Assembly: GCA_930633495.1 (NCBI GenBank)
Contig: CAKNFJ010000001.1
Location: 3,247,001-3,311,000, forward strand
Source: Hyphomicrobiales bacterium
Lineage (GTDB): Bacteria > Pseudomonadota > Alphaproteobacteria > Rhizobiales > Beijerinckiaceae
Direction of reading: 5' to 3'
Length of the DNA stretch: 64,000 nt
Position numbers and translations under genes: made by a program. The notes below the pieces were generated by a model. It saw nothing but the letters and a program-made list of their open reading frames with translations. It did not search any database and was not told where the DNA came from. Numbering within the stretch: the stretch's first letter is position 1; every line of letters begins with the position of its first letter. This document shows, one piece after another, positions 33,608-42,997 of the stretch.

Positions 33608-33620
33608 TTATTGCTAATAA
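33608..33620. promoter_or_regulatory. Candidate Lrp-type operator between the CDO and lrp genes
   Basis: TTATT-GCT-AATAA is a perfect short palindrome in a strongly AT-rich 70-bp island (33590-33660) of an otherwise GC-rich sequence, midway between the two divergent genes. Lrp-family proteins favour such AT-rich sites. The assignment is from position. Confidence 0.45.
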
Positions 33621-33694
33621 TTGATATATATCCAAAAAAATTATTCAGTACTGTTCTCAAAGAGAGAATCTGATTCTGGATTTCCCGAGGGGTC

Positions 33695-34168
33695 ATGGCC
33701 AAGCTCGATGCTTTCGATCTCCGCATTCTGGCGCGCCTGCAGGAGGATGCGAGCCTGCCTCTCGCGGAACTCGCGGAGGCTGTCGGGTTGTCGCCATCGC
33801 CCTGCTGGCGGCGGGTGCAGAAGCTGGAGGAGGGTGGCTACATCAAGCGCCGCGTCGCCTTGCTCGACCGCGACAAGCTCAAGGCCGGCGTCACGGTGTT
33901 CATCGCGGTCAGGACGGCGCGCCACTCGATGGAATGGCTGGAGCGCTTCCATGCGGCCGTGCAGGATTTGCCCGAGATCGTCGATTTCTACCGGATGAGC
34001 GGCGAGATCGACTATCTGCTCAAGGCCTGCGTTTCCGACATTGCCGCCTATGACGCGCTCTACAAGAAGCTGATCTCGCGCATCGATCTCAGCGACGTGA
34101 CCTCGATGTTCGCGATGGAGGAACTTAAATCGACTTCGGCGATCCCGCTGGGCTTCGTGGAGATCTGA
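33695..34168 (+). CDS. Lrp/AsnC-family regulator (next to cysteine dioxygenase)
   Basis: A 157-residue Lrp-type regulator. The helix-turn-helix is at about 5-50 (FDLRILARLQEDASLPLAELAEAVGLSPSPCWRRVQKLEEGG), and the RAM effector domain follows (VTVFIAVRTARHS ... FYRMSGEIDYLLKACVSD). The divergent cysteine dioxygenase gene, 179 bp away across an AT-rich gap, is the obvious target, and cysteine or a related amino acid the likely effector. A bidirectional terminator closes the gene downstream. Confidence 0.9.
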   Translation: MAKLDAFDLRILARLQEDASLPLAELAEAVGLSPSPCWRRVQKLEEGGYIKRRVALLDRDKLKAGVTVFIAVRTARHSMEWLERFHAAVQDLPEIVDFYRMSGEIDYLLKACVSDIAAYDALYKKLISRIDLSDVTSMFAMEELKSTSAIPLGFVEI

Positions 34169-34188
34169 GGGCTGTCTGCGGCAGCAAA

Positions 34189-34214
34189 AAAGGGAGCGGC
34201 GAACCGCTCCCTTT
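34189..34214. terminator. Bidirectional terminator between lrp and ompW
   Basis: The stem AAAGGGAGCGG / CCGCTCCCTTT (11 bp, perfect) with a CGAA loop is preceded by an A-run and followed by TTT. It serves the convergent lrp (plus) and OmpW-like (minus) genes. Confidence 0.88.
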
Positions 34215-34247
34215 CCCCCAACCGAACCGCCGAAGCAGCATCGGGTC

Positions 34248-34940
34248 TCAGAAGCGATAGGTGATGCCGGCGCCGATCAGCCAGGGATCGATCTTGACCT
34301 TGCCGGCGACGAGGCCGTTGTTCACCTTCACCTTGGGCTCCAGGAAGATCTTCTTGACGTCGAAGTTGATGCCCCAGTGCTGGTCGATCATGTAGTCGAA
34401 GCCTGCCTGGAGGGCGAAGCCGAAGGAATCCCTGAGGTCGAAGCTGGTGAAGCCGCCCTTGGCCTTCTCGTCGAAGAAGACCGTGTAGTTCACGCCGGCG
34501 CCGAGATAGGGCTTGAAGGCACCGAGATCGGTGAAGTGATATTGCAGCATCAGGGTCGGCGGCAGCAGCCAGGCCGAGCCGATGCGCGCTCCCGCAAGGC
34601 TGCCCGCGCCCTTCACATTATGCGGGGTGACGCCGAGGATGAGCTCGGCCGCGATGTTCTTGGTGAAGAAGTAGGTGATGTCGAGCTCGGGCACGACCGA
34701 GTTGGAGATATCGACCTTGCCGCCGACGACCGGGACGCCGCCGAGCCGGAGGTTCGCATCCTCCTGCGGCATCACGAACAGCGCGCGGCCGCGGATCATC
34801 CACGGGCTCCAGGTCGACAGAACCGGGGCCAGGGGCGGCGCCTTGGTCGAAGGCAGGTCGGCGGCGTGGGCGCCGGTCAGCGCGGTGGCGCCGAGCAGCG
34901 CGGCGGCAAGGGGAAGACGGATCGAGCGAGATATCATCAC
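34248..34940 (-). CDS. OmpW-family outer membrane protein
   Basis: A 230-residue outer-membrane beta-barrel. The signal peptide is at 1-26 (LPLAAALLGATALTGAHAAD). The mature protein begins with the OmpW-like SPWMIRGRALFVMPQEDA, shows alternating amphipathic strands (DITYFFTKNIAAELILGVTPH, LMLQYHFTDLGAFKPYLGAGVNYTVFF), and ends in a C-terminal phenylalanine (ITYRF), the usual barrel-assembly signal. OmpW channels pass small hydrophobic molecules; some are stress-induced. It is monocistronic, with a terminator behind it. Confidence 0.92.
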   Translation of the reverse strand: MMISRSIRLPLAAALLGATALTGAHAADLPSTKAPPLAPVLSTWSPWMIRGRALFVMPQEDANLRLGGVPVVGGKVDISNSVVPELDITYFFTKNIAAELILGVTPHNVKGAGSLAGARIGSAWLLPPTLMLQYHFTDLGAFKPYLGAGVNYTVFFDEKAKGGFTSFDLRDSFGFALQAGFDYMIDQHWGINFDVKKIFLEPKVKVNNGLVAGKVKIDPWLIGAGITYRF

Positions 34941-35088
34941 GGCAGCCTCTGAAGACGCGAGCCTTCGGCGCGGGCTGCGCCGCAGGGCTCATGTCTCCAT
35001 CAGCGCCCGTTTCGCGCGATGCGAATTGATGCGGATCAACCCACGAAGAGCGCGCCGCGGCCTGTCTCTTTCAGGCCACAGCATCGGC

Positions 35089-36720
35089 TCAGGCCTTGGT
35101 GACCTTCTGGTAGTCCTTCACATCCGAGAAGGTGATGTCGGGCGCGCGCTCGGCATCGTATTTCAGGGTGAACTGGCTCGACGCCATGAACACCGGGTCG
35201 CCATCGAGGTCGTCTGCCATGGCGGAGGGCTTATGGCCGACGAATTTCGCCAGCGCCGCCTTGTCGTCGCTCGAAACCCAGCGGGCGATCGAGAACTGGC
35301 AGGGCTCGAAATCGACCGGCAGTGAATATTCGGCGTCCATGCGCTCCTTGAGCACGTCGAGCTGGAGCGCGCCGACGACGCCGACGATGGCGGGTGCACC
35401 GTCATGCGGCAGGAAGAGCTGGACGACGCCTTCCTCGGCCATCTGCTGCAGCGCCTCGCGCAGCTTCTTGGCCTTCATCGCGTCCTTGAGTTTGACGCGG
35501 CGCAGGATTTCCGGGGCGAAGCTCGGCACGCCCTTGAAGACGATGTCCTCGCCCTCGGTCAGCGTGTCGCCGATGCGCAGCGTGCCGTGGTTCGGCAGGC
35601 CGACGATGTCGCCGGCATAGGCTTCCTCGGCGATCGAGCGGTCGCGGGCGAAGAAGAATTGCGGCGCGTTGAGCGGCATCGGCTTGCCGGTACGGACGAG
35701 CTTCGCCTTCATGCCGCGCGTCAGCTTGCCCGAGCAGATGCGCATGAAGGCGATGCGGTCGCGGTGGTTCGGGTCCATGTTCGCCTGGATCTTGAAGACG
35801 AAGCCAGTCATCTTCGGCTCGTCCGCCTCGATCGGGCGCTTGTCGGAAGCTTGCGCGCGCGGGCTCGGAGCATAGGCGCCGAGCGCATCGATCAGGTCGC
35901 GCACGCCGTAGTCGCGGAGCGCCGCGCCGAAATAGAGTGGGGTCAGATGGCCCTCGCGGAAAGCCTGTAGGTCGAAGGGCTTCAGGCCCTCGGCCGCGAG
36001 GAAGACCTCCTCGCGCCAGGTCTCGGCCGCGCCATGCGGCAGCAATTCGTCGAAAAGCGGATCGTCCCAGCCGGAGACCTGGCGGTCCTCGGCGCGCTCG
36101 TCGCCCTTCTGGTTGCGGCGGAAGGTATTGGCCTTGAGATCGTAGGTGCCGACGAATTCACGACCGCGACCGACCGGCCATGTCATCGGCGCGACGTCGA
36201 GCGCCAGCGTCGTCTCGATCTCGTTGATCAGGTCGAAGGGGTCGCGCGTCTCGCGATCGACCTTGTTGATGAAGGTGACGATCGGGATGTCGCGGAGACG
36301 GCAGACCTCGAACAGCTTCTTGGTGCGGTCCTCGATGCCCTTGGCGGCGTCGATGACCATGACGGCGGCGTCGACGGCGGTCAGCGTACGGTAGGTGTCT
36401 TCCGAGAAGTCCTCGTGGCCCGGCGTGTCGAGCAGGTTGAAGACATGCCCGCCATATTCGAAGGTCATCACCGAGGTGACGACCGAGATGCCGCGCTGGC
36501 GCTCGATCTTCATCCAGTCGGAGGAGGTCTGGCGGCGGCCCTGCTTGGCGCGCACCTCGCCGGCGAGCTGAATGGCGCCGCCGAAATAGAGCAGCTTCTC
36601 GGTCAGCGTCGTCTTGCCCGCGTCCGGGTGCGAAATGATGGCGAAGGTGCGCCGGCGCGCATGCGGCGCGGCAGCGGCCGCAGACGCCTCGATGGTCGAA
36701 AGATCGGTCATGGCGCGCAT
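35089..36720 (-). CDS. prfC: Peptide chain release factor 3
   Basis: A GTPase of about 540 residues (543 from 36720; 540 from the ATG at 36711) that removes RF1 and RF2 from the ribosome after termination. The G1 loop is SHPDAGKTTLTEKLL, G3 is DTPGHEDFSEDTYR and G4 is TFINKVDRE. The RF3-specific QAGEVRAKQ-type segment (AGEVRAKQGRRQTSSDWMKIERQRGISV) marks it as RF3 rather than EF-G. The C-terminal domain III is complete. The open frame upstream of 36720 runs into a palindromic repeat and is not coding. Confidence 0.95.
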   Translation of the reverse strand: MRAMTDLSTIEASAAAAAPHARRRTFAIISHPDAGKTTLTEKLLYFGGAIQLAGEVRAKQGRRQTSSDWMKIERQRGISVVTSVMTFEYGGHVFNLLDTPGHEDFSEDTYRTLTAVDAAVMVIDAAKGIEDRTKKLFEVCRLRDIPIVTFINKVDRETRDPFDLINEIETTLALDVAPMTWPVGRGREFVGTYDLKANTFRRNQKGDERAEDRQVSGWDDPLFDELLPHGAAETWREEVFLAAEGLKPFDLQAFREGHLTPLYFGAALRDYGVRDLIDALGAYAPSPRAQASDKRPIEADEPKMTGFVFKIQANMDPNHRDRIAFMRICSGKLTRGMKAKLVRTGKPMPLNAPQFFFARDRSIAEEAYAGDIVGLPNHGTLRIGDTLTEGEDIVFKGVPSFAPEILRRVKLKDAMKAKKLREALQQMAEEGVVQLFLPHDGAPAIVGVVGALQLDVLKERMDAEYSLPVDFEPCQFSIARWVSSDDKAALAKFVGHKPSAMADDLDGDPVFMASSQFTLKYDAERAPDITFSDVKDYQKVTKA

Positions 36721-36767
36721 GAAGACGGAAGGCGGGCGGAAGTCAATTGTGTCGGTGGTTTCCCGCT

Positions 36768-36919
36768 TGTCATTCCGGGACTTCGCGTCAGCGAAGAACC
36801 CGGAACCCACGACCGGGTGCGCGCTCCTGGGTTCAGACCGACACGTCCGAAGAAGAACCATGAGGTCTCACCCGGTCGTGGGTTCCGGGTTCGGCCCTGC
36901 GGGCCGCCCCGGAATGACA
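36768..36919. repeat. Large palindromic repeat, CATTCCGGG class
   Basis: Two arms of about 52 bp in inverted orientation. The left starts TGTCATTCCGGG and ends GAACCCGGAACCCACGACCG-GGTG (36768-36819). The right starts CACCCGGTCGTGGGTTCCGG and ends CCCCGGAATGACA (36869-36919). A variable 12-14-bp stretch within each arm has its own short hairpin (CTTCGCG...GCGAAG on the left, CGGCCCTGCGGGCCG on the right). It lies between prfC and the ABC-2 permease gene and could fold as a cruciform or RNA hairpin. No ORF. Confidence 0.85.
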
Positions 36920-36925
36920 GGGGGC

Positions 36926-37698
36926 TCAGTTCTTCAGTCGGTAGCCGGTCTTGAAGATCCAGCCGACGCCGGCGATGCAGGCGGCGAGGAAGAGCAGGGT
37001 CATGCCCAGGCTCAGGCCGAGGCCGACATCGGCGAGGCCGAAGAAGCTCCAGCGGAAGCCGCTGATCAAATAGACCACCGGATTGAACAGCGTCACCGTC
37101 TGCCAGAACGGCGGCAGCATGTTGATCGAGTAGAAGGAGCCGCCGAGGAAGGCGAGCGGCGTGACGATCAGCAGCGGGATGACCTGCAATTTCTCGAAGC
37201 CGTCGGCCCAGATGCCGATGATGAAGCCGAACAGGCTGAAGGTCGTCGCCGTCAGCACCAGGAAGAGCAGCATCATGACCGGATGCTCGATCCGGAGCGG
37301 CACGAAGAAGGCGGCGGTCAGCAGGATGATGAGCCCGAGCAGGATCGATTTCGAGGCGGCCGCGCCGACATAGCCGATCACCGCCTCCCACCAGGCGACC
37401 GGCGCCGAGAGCAGTTCGTAGATCGTGCCGGTGAATTTGGGGAAATAGATCGCGAAGGAGGCGTTGGCGATGCTCTGCGTCAGCAGCGAAAGCATGATCA
37501 GCCCAGGCACGATGAAGGCGCCGTAGGGTACGCCGTCGATCTCCTGCATGCGCGAACCGATCGCGCCGCCGAAGACGATGAAATAGAGCGAGGTCGAGAG
37601 GACGGGCGAGACGATGCTCTGCAGCGGCGTGCGCCAGGTGCGCGCCATCTCGAAGCGGTAGATCGCGGCGATGGCGCGCAGGTTCAAGCTCGCGGCGC

Positions 37699-37702
<4 letters not shown>
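36926..37702 (-). CDS. ABC-2-type transporter permease
   Basis: A 258-residue inner-membrane permease with six predicted helices. The N-terminal [33 protein letters not shown] and central [20 protein letters not shown] are typical of YadH/ABC-2 exporters. Together with the upstream ATPase it should export lipids, polysaccharides or drugs; the substrate is unknown. The start overlaps the ATPase stop by 4 bp, so the pair is coupled. A palindromic repeat sits just after its stop. Confidence 0.9.
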
Positions 37703-38649
<947 letters not shown>

Positions 38650-38741
38650 ATAGGCCAGGTTGCGCGGGGTTGCGACGGCAGGGACATGACGGGGAAGCAT
38701 GATTGCTGTCAGCCTGCGGCGGCAGCGCGCCCTTGACGCAA

Positions 38742-38766
38742 CGAGGCCGGGCAGGGCCCGGCCTCG
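38742..38766 (-). terminator. Hairpin downstream of the 24-aa gene
   Basis: A perfect 11-bp stem CGAGGCCGGGC / GCCCGGCCTCG with a 3-nt loop, 20 bp after the stop of the 24-codon gene on the minus strand. The following T-run is short (TTGCG), so it is a plausible rather than strong terminator. Confidence 0.55.
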
Positions 38767-38786
38767 GTCATGAAGGCGGTACGCAC

Positions 38787-38861
38787 CTATTTCATGAAGA
38801 ACCACAACAGGATGATGATCGGGATCGGAACGCCCACGAGCCACAGGATAATCGAACGCAT
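38787..38861 (-). CDS. 24-residue hydrophobic membrane peptide
   Basis: The ATG at 38861 opens a 24-codon frame ending in TAG at 38787. The product starts [15 protein letters not shown] and ends LLWFFMK: one hydrophobic helix with a central P-I-P-I break, a basic N-terminus and a Lys end. A GAGGGG ribosome binding site lies 8 bp upstream, and a perfect hairpin lies downstream. I recall similar peptides with the VGVPIPIII core as annotated or unannotated small proteins in alphaproteobacteria, but cannot verify this here. A role as a membrane regulator or toxin-like peptide is possible; none is known to me. Confidence 0.75.
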   Translation of the reverse strand: MRSIILWLVGVPIPIIILLWFFMK

Positions 38862-38921
38862 TTGGCAGCCCCTCATTGAAAGGATGATGCTGCGGCAACG
38901 CTGGCGGATGGCCGAAGGTTC

Positions 38922-39572
38922 CTATTCGCCGGGACTCCGGGATGGTGTCGGGGCCGTGGCGCTCGGGTGCCAGATCGGCCGATAGCCCTCTCTAAGGGCG
39001 GCGAGCGTGGCGGGGGGCGTGAGGACGGTCGCCAGCCCTGTCGGGCGGGGACGAAGTGAAACATAGCCTGCCGGCGACCAGAGCAGGGCCGTGGCGCCGC
39101 GCAGTGCCAGAAACTCGTTTTCGCCCTCGGACAGCAGCATCGTGCCGTCCGGGAGTTCTTCCGCTGGCAGGCGGTGCAGGCGCTTGGTGCGGCCCGCGCG
39201 CCGATCGGCATCGAGGATGCGGTCGATCTCCGGGAAAAGCGGCGTTCCGGCCAGCCCGAGACCTTTCACCAGCGCATCGCGATAGGCCAGCGCGTCGCTG
39301 CGGCGGCATTCCATGCAGGGGCGATGGCCGGCGGCGAGCGCCGTCACCTCGTCGCAGAAGAAGAGTTCGGTATAGCCGCGGCCCCAGACTGTCCGGCGGC
39401 GCTCCTTGAACGACAGCACGCAGCAGAGCCATTGCCGCGTCGCCTGGAGACGGTTCGGCACCTCCCGTCGATCCGGGTCGTGGAAGCGGCCGCCGCGATT
39501 GCCGAAGAACAGCCCGCGCGACGGATCCGCGAAGAGCGTGCCGTCGGGCCTGACGCGGTTGGGCAGAGGCAT
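38922..39572 (-). CDS. Uncharacterised protein with Ada-like zinc motif
   Basis: A 216-residue soluble protein of unknown function. The start [20 protein letters not shown] is Asp/Arg-rich. The middle part, about residues 48-93 ([12 protein letters not shown] ... [26 protein letters not shown]), looks like the zinc site of the Ada N-terminal domain, where a Cys-rich loop is followed by AAGFRPCKRC. Here the pattern is C-C ... C ... GHRPC-x2-C. If it binds zinc it might sense alkylation or bind DNA, but the rest has no helix-turn-helix that I can see. The gene stands alone on the minus strand. Confidence 0.7.
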   Translation of the reverse strand: MPLPNRVRPDGTLFADPSRGLFFGNRGGRFHDPDRREVPNRLQATRQWLCCVLSFKERRRTVWGRGYTELFFCDEVTALAAGHRPCMECRRSDALAYRDALVKGLGLAGTPLFPEIDRILDADRRAGRTKRLHRLPAEELPDGTMLLSEGENEFLALRGATALLWSPAGYVSLRPRPTGLATVLTPPATLAALREGYRPIWHPSATAPTPSRSPGE

Positions 39573-39720
39573 GGTCGATGTCCGTTCCCGTGAAGAGCCG
39601 CAGGATATGTCATCCGGCGCCAGAACGCGTCAGCGGCTCCTGGGAATCGCGGGGCTCGCCGATCGTGACCGGACGCCGTCGGCAATCCGGGTCGGGCGAG
39701 GCGCCGCGCACAAGAAAAGA

Positions 39721-39743
39721 GGGCCGGTGTGAACCGGCCCTTT
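39721..39743 (-). terminator. Terminator of the Gly-rich secreted protein gene
   Basis: The stem GGGCCGG / CCGGCCC with a TGTGAA loop. On the minus strand it is followed by a TCTTTT-type run. It lies 37 bp after the stop of the gene at 39780-40073. Confidence 0.8.
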
Positions 39744-39779
39744 GCAGTTTGGTCTCGAAACTCAGGCGTACCGGAGGGC

Positions 39780-40073
39780 TCAGTAGTAGCCGCAGACCCG
39801 GCGATAGCCGACGACGTTGCCCCAGCGGTCGAAGCGCTCGACCAGGTCGCAGGAGCGGGCAGGGGCCGCATAGTAGCCGTAGCCATAGGCGGGGCGCGTG
39901 GCCGAGGCGATGATGGCGCCGGCAGCGAGCGCACCGACCACGCCGGCTCCAACGCCCCAGCCCCCGTAGCGGTAGCCCCAGCGCGGCCGTGCTTCGGCAC
40001 CCGAAGCGATGAAGGTGGTGGCCAGCGTCACGGCCGCGAGGGTGGCGGTCAGCGTCTTGCGGAACGTGGTCAT
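39780..40073 (-). CDS. Small secreted Gly/Tyr-rich protein with glycine zipper
   Basis: A 97-residue exported protein. The signal peptide is 1-30 (TATLAAVTLATTFIASGAEA). The mature protein has an Arg/Trp/Tyr-rich start (RPRWGYRYGGWG), a glycine-zipper-like membrane-active stretch (VGAGVVGALAAGAIIASA), and a C-terminal part with Cys pairs (ARSCDLVERFDRWG ... YRRVCGYY). The two cysteines could form a disulfide. The start has a GGGAGA ribosome binding site. Similar small proteins are common in Rhizobiales, with no function assigned. Confidence 0.8.
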   Translation of the reverse strand: MTTFRKTLTATLAAVTLATTFIASGAEARPRWGYRYGGWGVGAGVVGALAAGAIIASATRPAYGYGYYAAPARSCDLVERFDRWGNVVGYRRVCGYY

Positions 40074-40254
40074 GCTCGTCTCTCCCGACTGATGCGAGAG
40101 CGAACAATTCGCCCTCCATGACCATTGGTCGCGGCATGAGAGGGGAAGGTTCATCGGGAAGGGCGATTTATTTTCCGCGATGTCCGCCGACACCGAAACG
40201 CCGCCGGACATCCGGGCGGAGAGCCTTCCTGGTCTCGACGCCTGCGGGCGCCGC

Positions 40255-41139
40255 TTAGACCTTTGCGGCGCTCGCGGCTGCGTCGATATTGGCGACGAGC
40301 TCGGCGTCGAGCCCGAGCGAGCCGGCAAGGCCAGCCAGGAAATCCTTCTCGGGTGCGGTGTCCGGATTGATGGCGATGCGCGCCGCCGTATAGATCTGCG
40401 CGGCGAGCTCCGGGCTCTCGGAGGCCTCGACGAGTTCGTCGATCGAGGCCGGCTTCGCCAGCTCCGCCGCGAGCCAGGCATGGGCCTCCTGATCGAGATT
40501 GGCATCCTTGAGGCCGCCGAGGATAGCGTTGCGCTCCTGCGCGTCGATATGGCCGTCGGCCGCGGCGGCGGCGATCATGGCGCGAATGAAGACCTGAGCG
40601 GTGGCGTCCGTCGCGGCCTGCGGCTCGAAGCCGGTTCCGGCCGGGGCGGGCAGCACCTCCTGCTGGCGGCTGTCGAGCAACGGCTTGCCGGCCTGGTAGT
40701 TCTGGTAGGCCTTGTAGGCGAGGCCGCCGATCAGGGCGAGGCCGCCGAGCTGCGCCGCCGAGCCTGCGACCGACCGGCCGGCTTTGGTGCCGAAAACCAG
40801 TGCGCCGAGGCCGCCGAGTACGGCCGTGGCCAGAGCGGGGTTGCTGTTGAACAAGCCCTTTGCCTGCTCGATGAGCTGGTCGGGCGTCTTGCCTCCGGTC
40901 ACGCGGCCAAGCGCGTCACTGGCGCCCTGCTGCACGCCGGTCTGGCGCGCCGCGTCGCCGACGCCCTGCGTCGCCTGGGTCAGGATCTGGCCGGCGAGGC
41001 CGCCGAGACCGCCTGAGCGCTGCACCTGTTCGGCCAGGCCGCCGAGCATGCCGCCGAGGCCACCCTGCTGGCCCGCCTGCGCTCCCGCCTGGCTGCCGGC
41101 GCTGATCAGGGCATCGAGCAGCGATTTGGCATTGAACAT
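40255..41139 (-). CDS. DUF533/TerB-like protein
   Basis: A 294-residue YebE-type protein. A Gly/Gln/Ala-rich low-complexity region (about 8-85, AGQQGGLGGMLGGLAEQV) is followed by a hydrophobic segment (about 105-140, TAVLGGLGALVFG ... LALIGGLAYKAYQNY), and a C-terminal TerB-like helical domain (about 175-290, FIRAMIAAAAADGHIDAQE). The TerB part is acidic and may bind metal; YebE in enterobacteria belongs to envelope-stress regulons. The ATG at 41139 fits an AGGAG ribosome binding site 8 bp upstream better than the ATG at 41145. It is divergent from nothing nearby; the lrp gene downstream runs in the same direction. Confidence 0.87.
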   Translation of the reverse strand: MFNAKSLLDALISAGSQAGAQAGQQGGLGGMLGGLAEQVQRSGGLGGLAGQILTQATQGVGDAARQTGVQQGASDALGRVTGGKTPDQLIEQAKGLFNSNPALATAVLGGLGALVFGTKAGRSVAGSAAQLGGLALIGGLAYKAYQNYQAGKPLLDSRQQEVLPAPAGTGFEPQAATDATAQVFIRAMIAAAAADGHIDAQERNAILGGLKDANLDQEAHAWLAAELAKPASIDELVEASESPELAAQIYTAARIAINPDTAPEKDFLAGLAGSLGLDAELVANIDAAASAAKV

Positions 41140-41240
41140 CGGCATTCTCCTGTGGTGGCCGCAGTGGGAGGGCGCGCGGCCGGGATCGGTCGGCCGCTCG
41201 AAAGCGGCGTGACGAAGGCGCAGTTTGCACAAGCGTCGCG

Positions 41241-41711
41241 TTATGTCATCGGCAAGGGCAGCAGTCCCGGCTCCTTCAGCGTTTCGAGCGCGATCTCCGA
41301 GCGCACGCGCGCCACGCTCTCATGCGGCATCAGGATTTCGTTGACGAGCCGGGCCAGCGCCTTGAGGTCGCCGACAGCCACCTTCAGCAGGTAATCCGCC
41401 TCTCCGGTCAGGGCATGCGCCTCGAGGATCGCCGGAGTCAGGCGGACGAGATCGCGGAAGCGGCGGGCGTTGTCGCGCGAATGCGTGTCGAGCGCGACAT
41501 GGATGAAGACGATGACGCCGAGGCCGACGGCCGCCGGCTCCAGCGCAGCCCGGTAGCCGCGGATCACGCCGTCCTGCTCCAAGCGCTGGCGGCGGCGCGA
41601 GATCTGGCTGGCGGACAGCCCGATCTGTTCGGCAAGGGCCGCGTTGGTCAGCGAGGCGTCGCGTTGCAAAGCCTCGAGGAGGCGCCAGTCCAGCGTGTCG
41701 AGCGTGGTCAT
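41241..41711 (-). CDS. Lrp/AsnC-family regulator (next to HPPD)
   Basis: A 156-residue Lrp-type regulator. The helix-turn-helix lies at about 5-50 (LDWRLLEALQRDASLTNAALAEQIGLSASQISRRRQRLEQ) and a RAM domain follows (IVFIHVALDTHS ... EAHALTGEADYLLKVAV). The divergent hppD gene is 123 bp away, and the gap holds a perfect palindrome. Tyrosine-catabolic genes in related bacteria often have such a neighbour, so a role in controlling hppD in response to an aromatic amino acid is likely. Confidence 0.9.
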   Translation of the reverse strand: MTTLDTLDWRLLEALQRDASLTNAALAEQIGLSASQISRRRQRLEQDGVIRGYRAALEPAAVGLGVIVFIHVALDTHSRDNARRFRDLVRLTPAILEAHALTGEADYLLKVAVGDLKALARLVNEILMPHESVARVRSEIALETLKEPGLLPLPMT

Positions 41712-41735
41712 CTCGTGCGTCAATTGAATTCAAAG

Positions 41736-41750
41736 TGCATGGATCATGCA
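41736..41750. promoter_or_regulatory. Candidate operator between lrp and hppD
   Basis: A perfect 15-bp palindrome TGCATG-GAT-CATGCA in the divergent gap, with CAATTGAATTC next to it. It lies 25 bp from the lrp start and 85 bp from the hppD start. Assigned by position. Confidence 0.5.
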
Positions 41751-41834
41751 TGTTTTGCGAGGATGCGTACAGTTTTGCACGCACTGTTCCTCGCTTCTGC
41801 GTGATTATGCGGCCAACAGAACAGGAGGAATGCC

Positions 41835-42971
41835 ATGGGTCCCTTTCCGCACGATGCCGCGCCGCCGGAAATCTCCACCGCGAACCCGATGGGCACGGAC
41901 GGCTTCGAGTTCGTAGAGTTCGCCCATCCCGAGCCGGAGAAGCTCGGCGCGCTGTTCGAGACCATGGGCTTCACGCCCGTCGCCCGGCATCGCTCGAAGC
42001 AGGTGACGCTCTACCGGCAGGGCGACGTGAATTTCGTCGTCAATGCCGAGCCCGATTCCTTCGCCCAGGCCTTCGCGGCCGAGCATGGTCCCTGCGCCTG
42101 CGCGATGGCCTTCCGCGTGGTCGATGCCAGGCACGCTTTCGAGCGCGCCGTCTCGCTCGGCGCCGAGCCCTATGAAAGCGCGATCGGGCCGGGCGAGCTT
42201 GCCATCCCCGCCGTGCGCGGCATCGGCGGTTCGCTGCTCTATTTCGTCGACCGCTATGGCGAGAAGGGCTCGATCTGGGATGTCGACTTCGAATGGCTCG
42301 GCGAGCGCGATCCGCATCCCGAGCAGGCCGAGCTCTATTATCTCGACCACCTCACCCATAACGTGATCCGTGGGCGCATGGACCATTGGGCCGGCTGGTA
42401 CGGCAATCTGTTCAACTTCCGCGAGATCCGCTTCTTCAACATCGAGGGCAAGCTGACCGGCCTGATCTCGCGGGCGCTGACCTCGCCCTGCGGCAAGATC
42501 CGCATCCCGATCAACGAGTCGCTCGACGACAAGAGCCAGATCGAGGAGTACCTGCGCCAGTACAAGGGCGAGGGTATCCAGCATGTCGCGATGGGCTCGC
42601 GCGACATCTATGCCAGCGTCGAGCAGTTGCGCCGCAACGGCCTGCCCTTCATGCCGTCGCCGCCCGCGACCTATTACGAGAAGGTCGATGCCCGCGTACC
42701 GAACCATGGCGAGCCGGTCGAACGGCTGAAGGCCAACGGTGTCCTGATCGACGGCGAGGGCGCGGTCGCGCTCGGCGAGAAGGAGGGCCGGATGAGCAAG
42801 GTGCTGCTGCAGATCTTCTCGGGCACGGTGCTCGGCCCGATCTTCTTCGAGTTCATCCAGCGCAAGGGCGATGACGGCTTCGGCGAGGGCAACTTCCGCG
42901 CCCTGTTCGAGTCGATCGAGGAGGACCAGATCCGGCGCGGCGTGCTGAAGCCGGCGGACGCGGCAGAGTAG
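41835..42971 (+). CDS. hppD: 4-hydroxyphenylpyruvate dioxygenase
   Basis: A 378-residue non-haem iron dioxygenase that converts 4-hydroxyphenylpyruvate to homogentisate in tyrosine breakdown. It has two vicinal-oxygen-chelate domains: the N-terminal domain begins GFEFVEFAHPEPEKLGALFETMGF; the catalytic one has LDHLTHNVIRGRMDHWAGWYGNLFNF (first His ligand), GEGIQHVAMGSRDI (second His), and FFEFIQRKGDDGFGEGNFRALFESIEEDQ with the Glu ligand near the C-terminus. The rest of the homogentisate pathway is not in the window. It is divergent from its likely Lrp regulator. Confidence 0.96.
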   Translation: MGPFPHDAAPPEISTANPMGTDGFEFVEFAHPEPEKLGALFETMGFTPVARHRSKQVTLYRQGDVNFVVNAEPDSFAQAFAAEHGPCACAMAFRVVDARHAFERAVSLGAEPYESAIGPGELAIPAVRGIGGSLLYFVDRYGEKGSIWDVDFEWLGERDPHPEQAELYYLDHLTHNVIRGRMDHWAGWYGNLFNFREIRFFNIEGKLTGLISRALTSPCGKIRIPINESLDDKSQIEEYLRQYKGEGIQHVAMGSRDIYASVEQLRRNGLPFMPSPPATYYEKVDARVPNHGEPVERLKANGVLIDGEGAVALGEKEGRMSKVLLQIFSGTVLGPIFFEFIQRKGDDGFGEGNFRALFESIEEDQIRRGVLKPADAAE

Positions 42972-42997
42972 GGGCGTGACGAAGCCCACAGGCGCTT

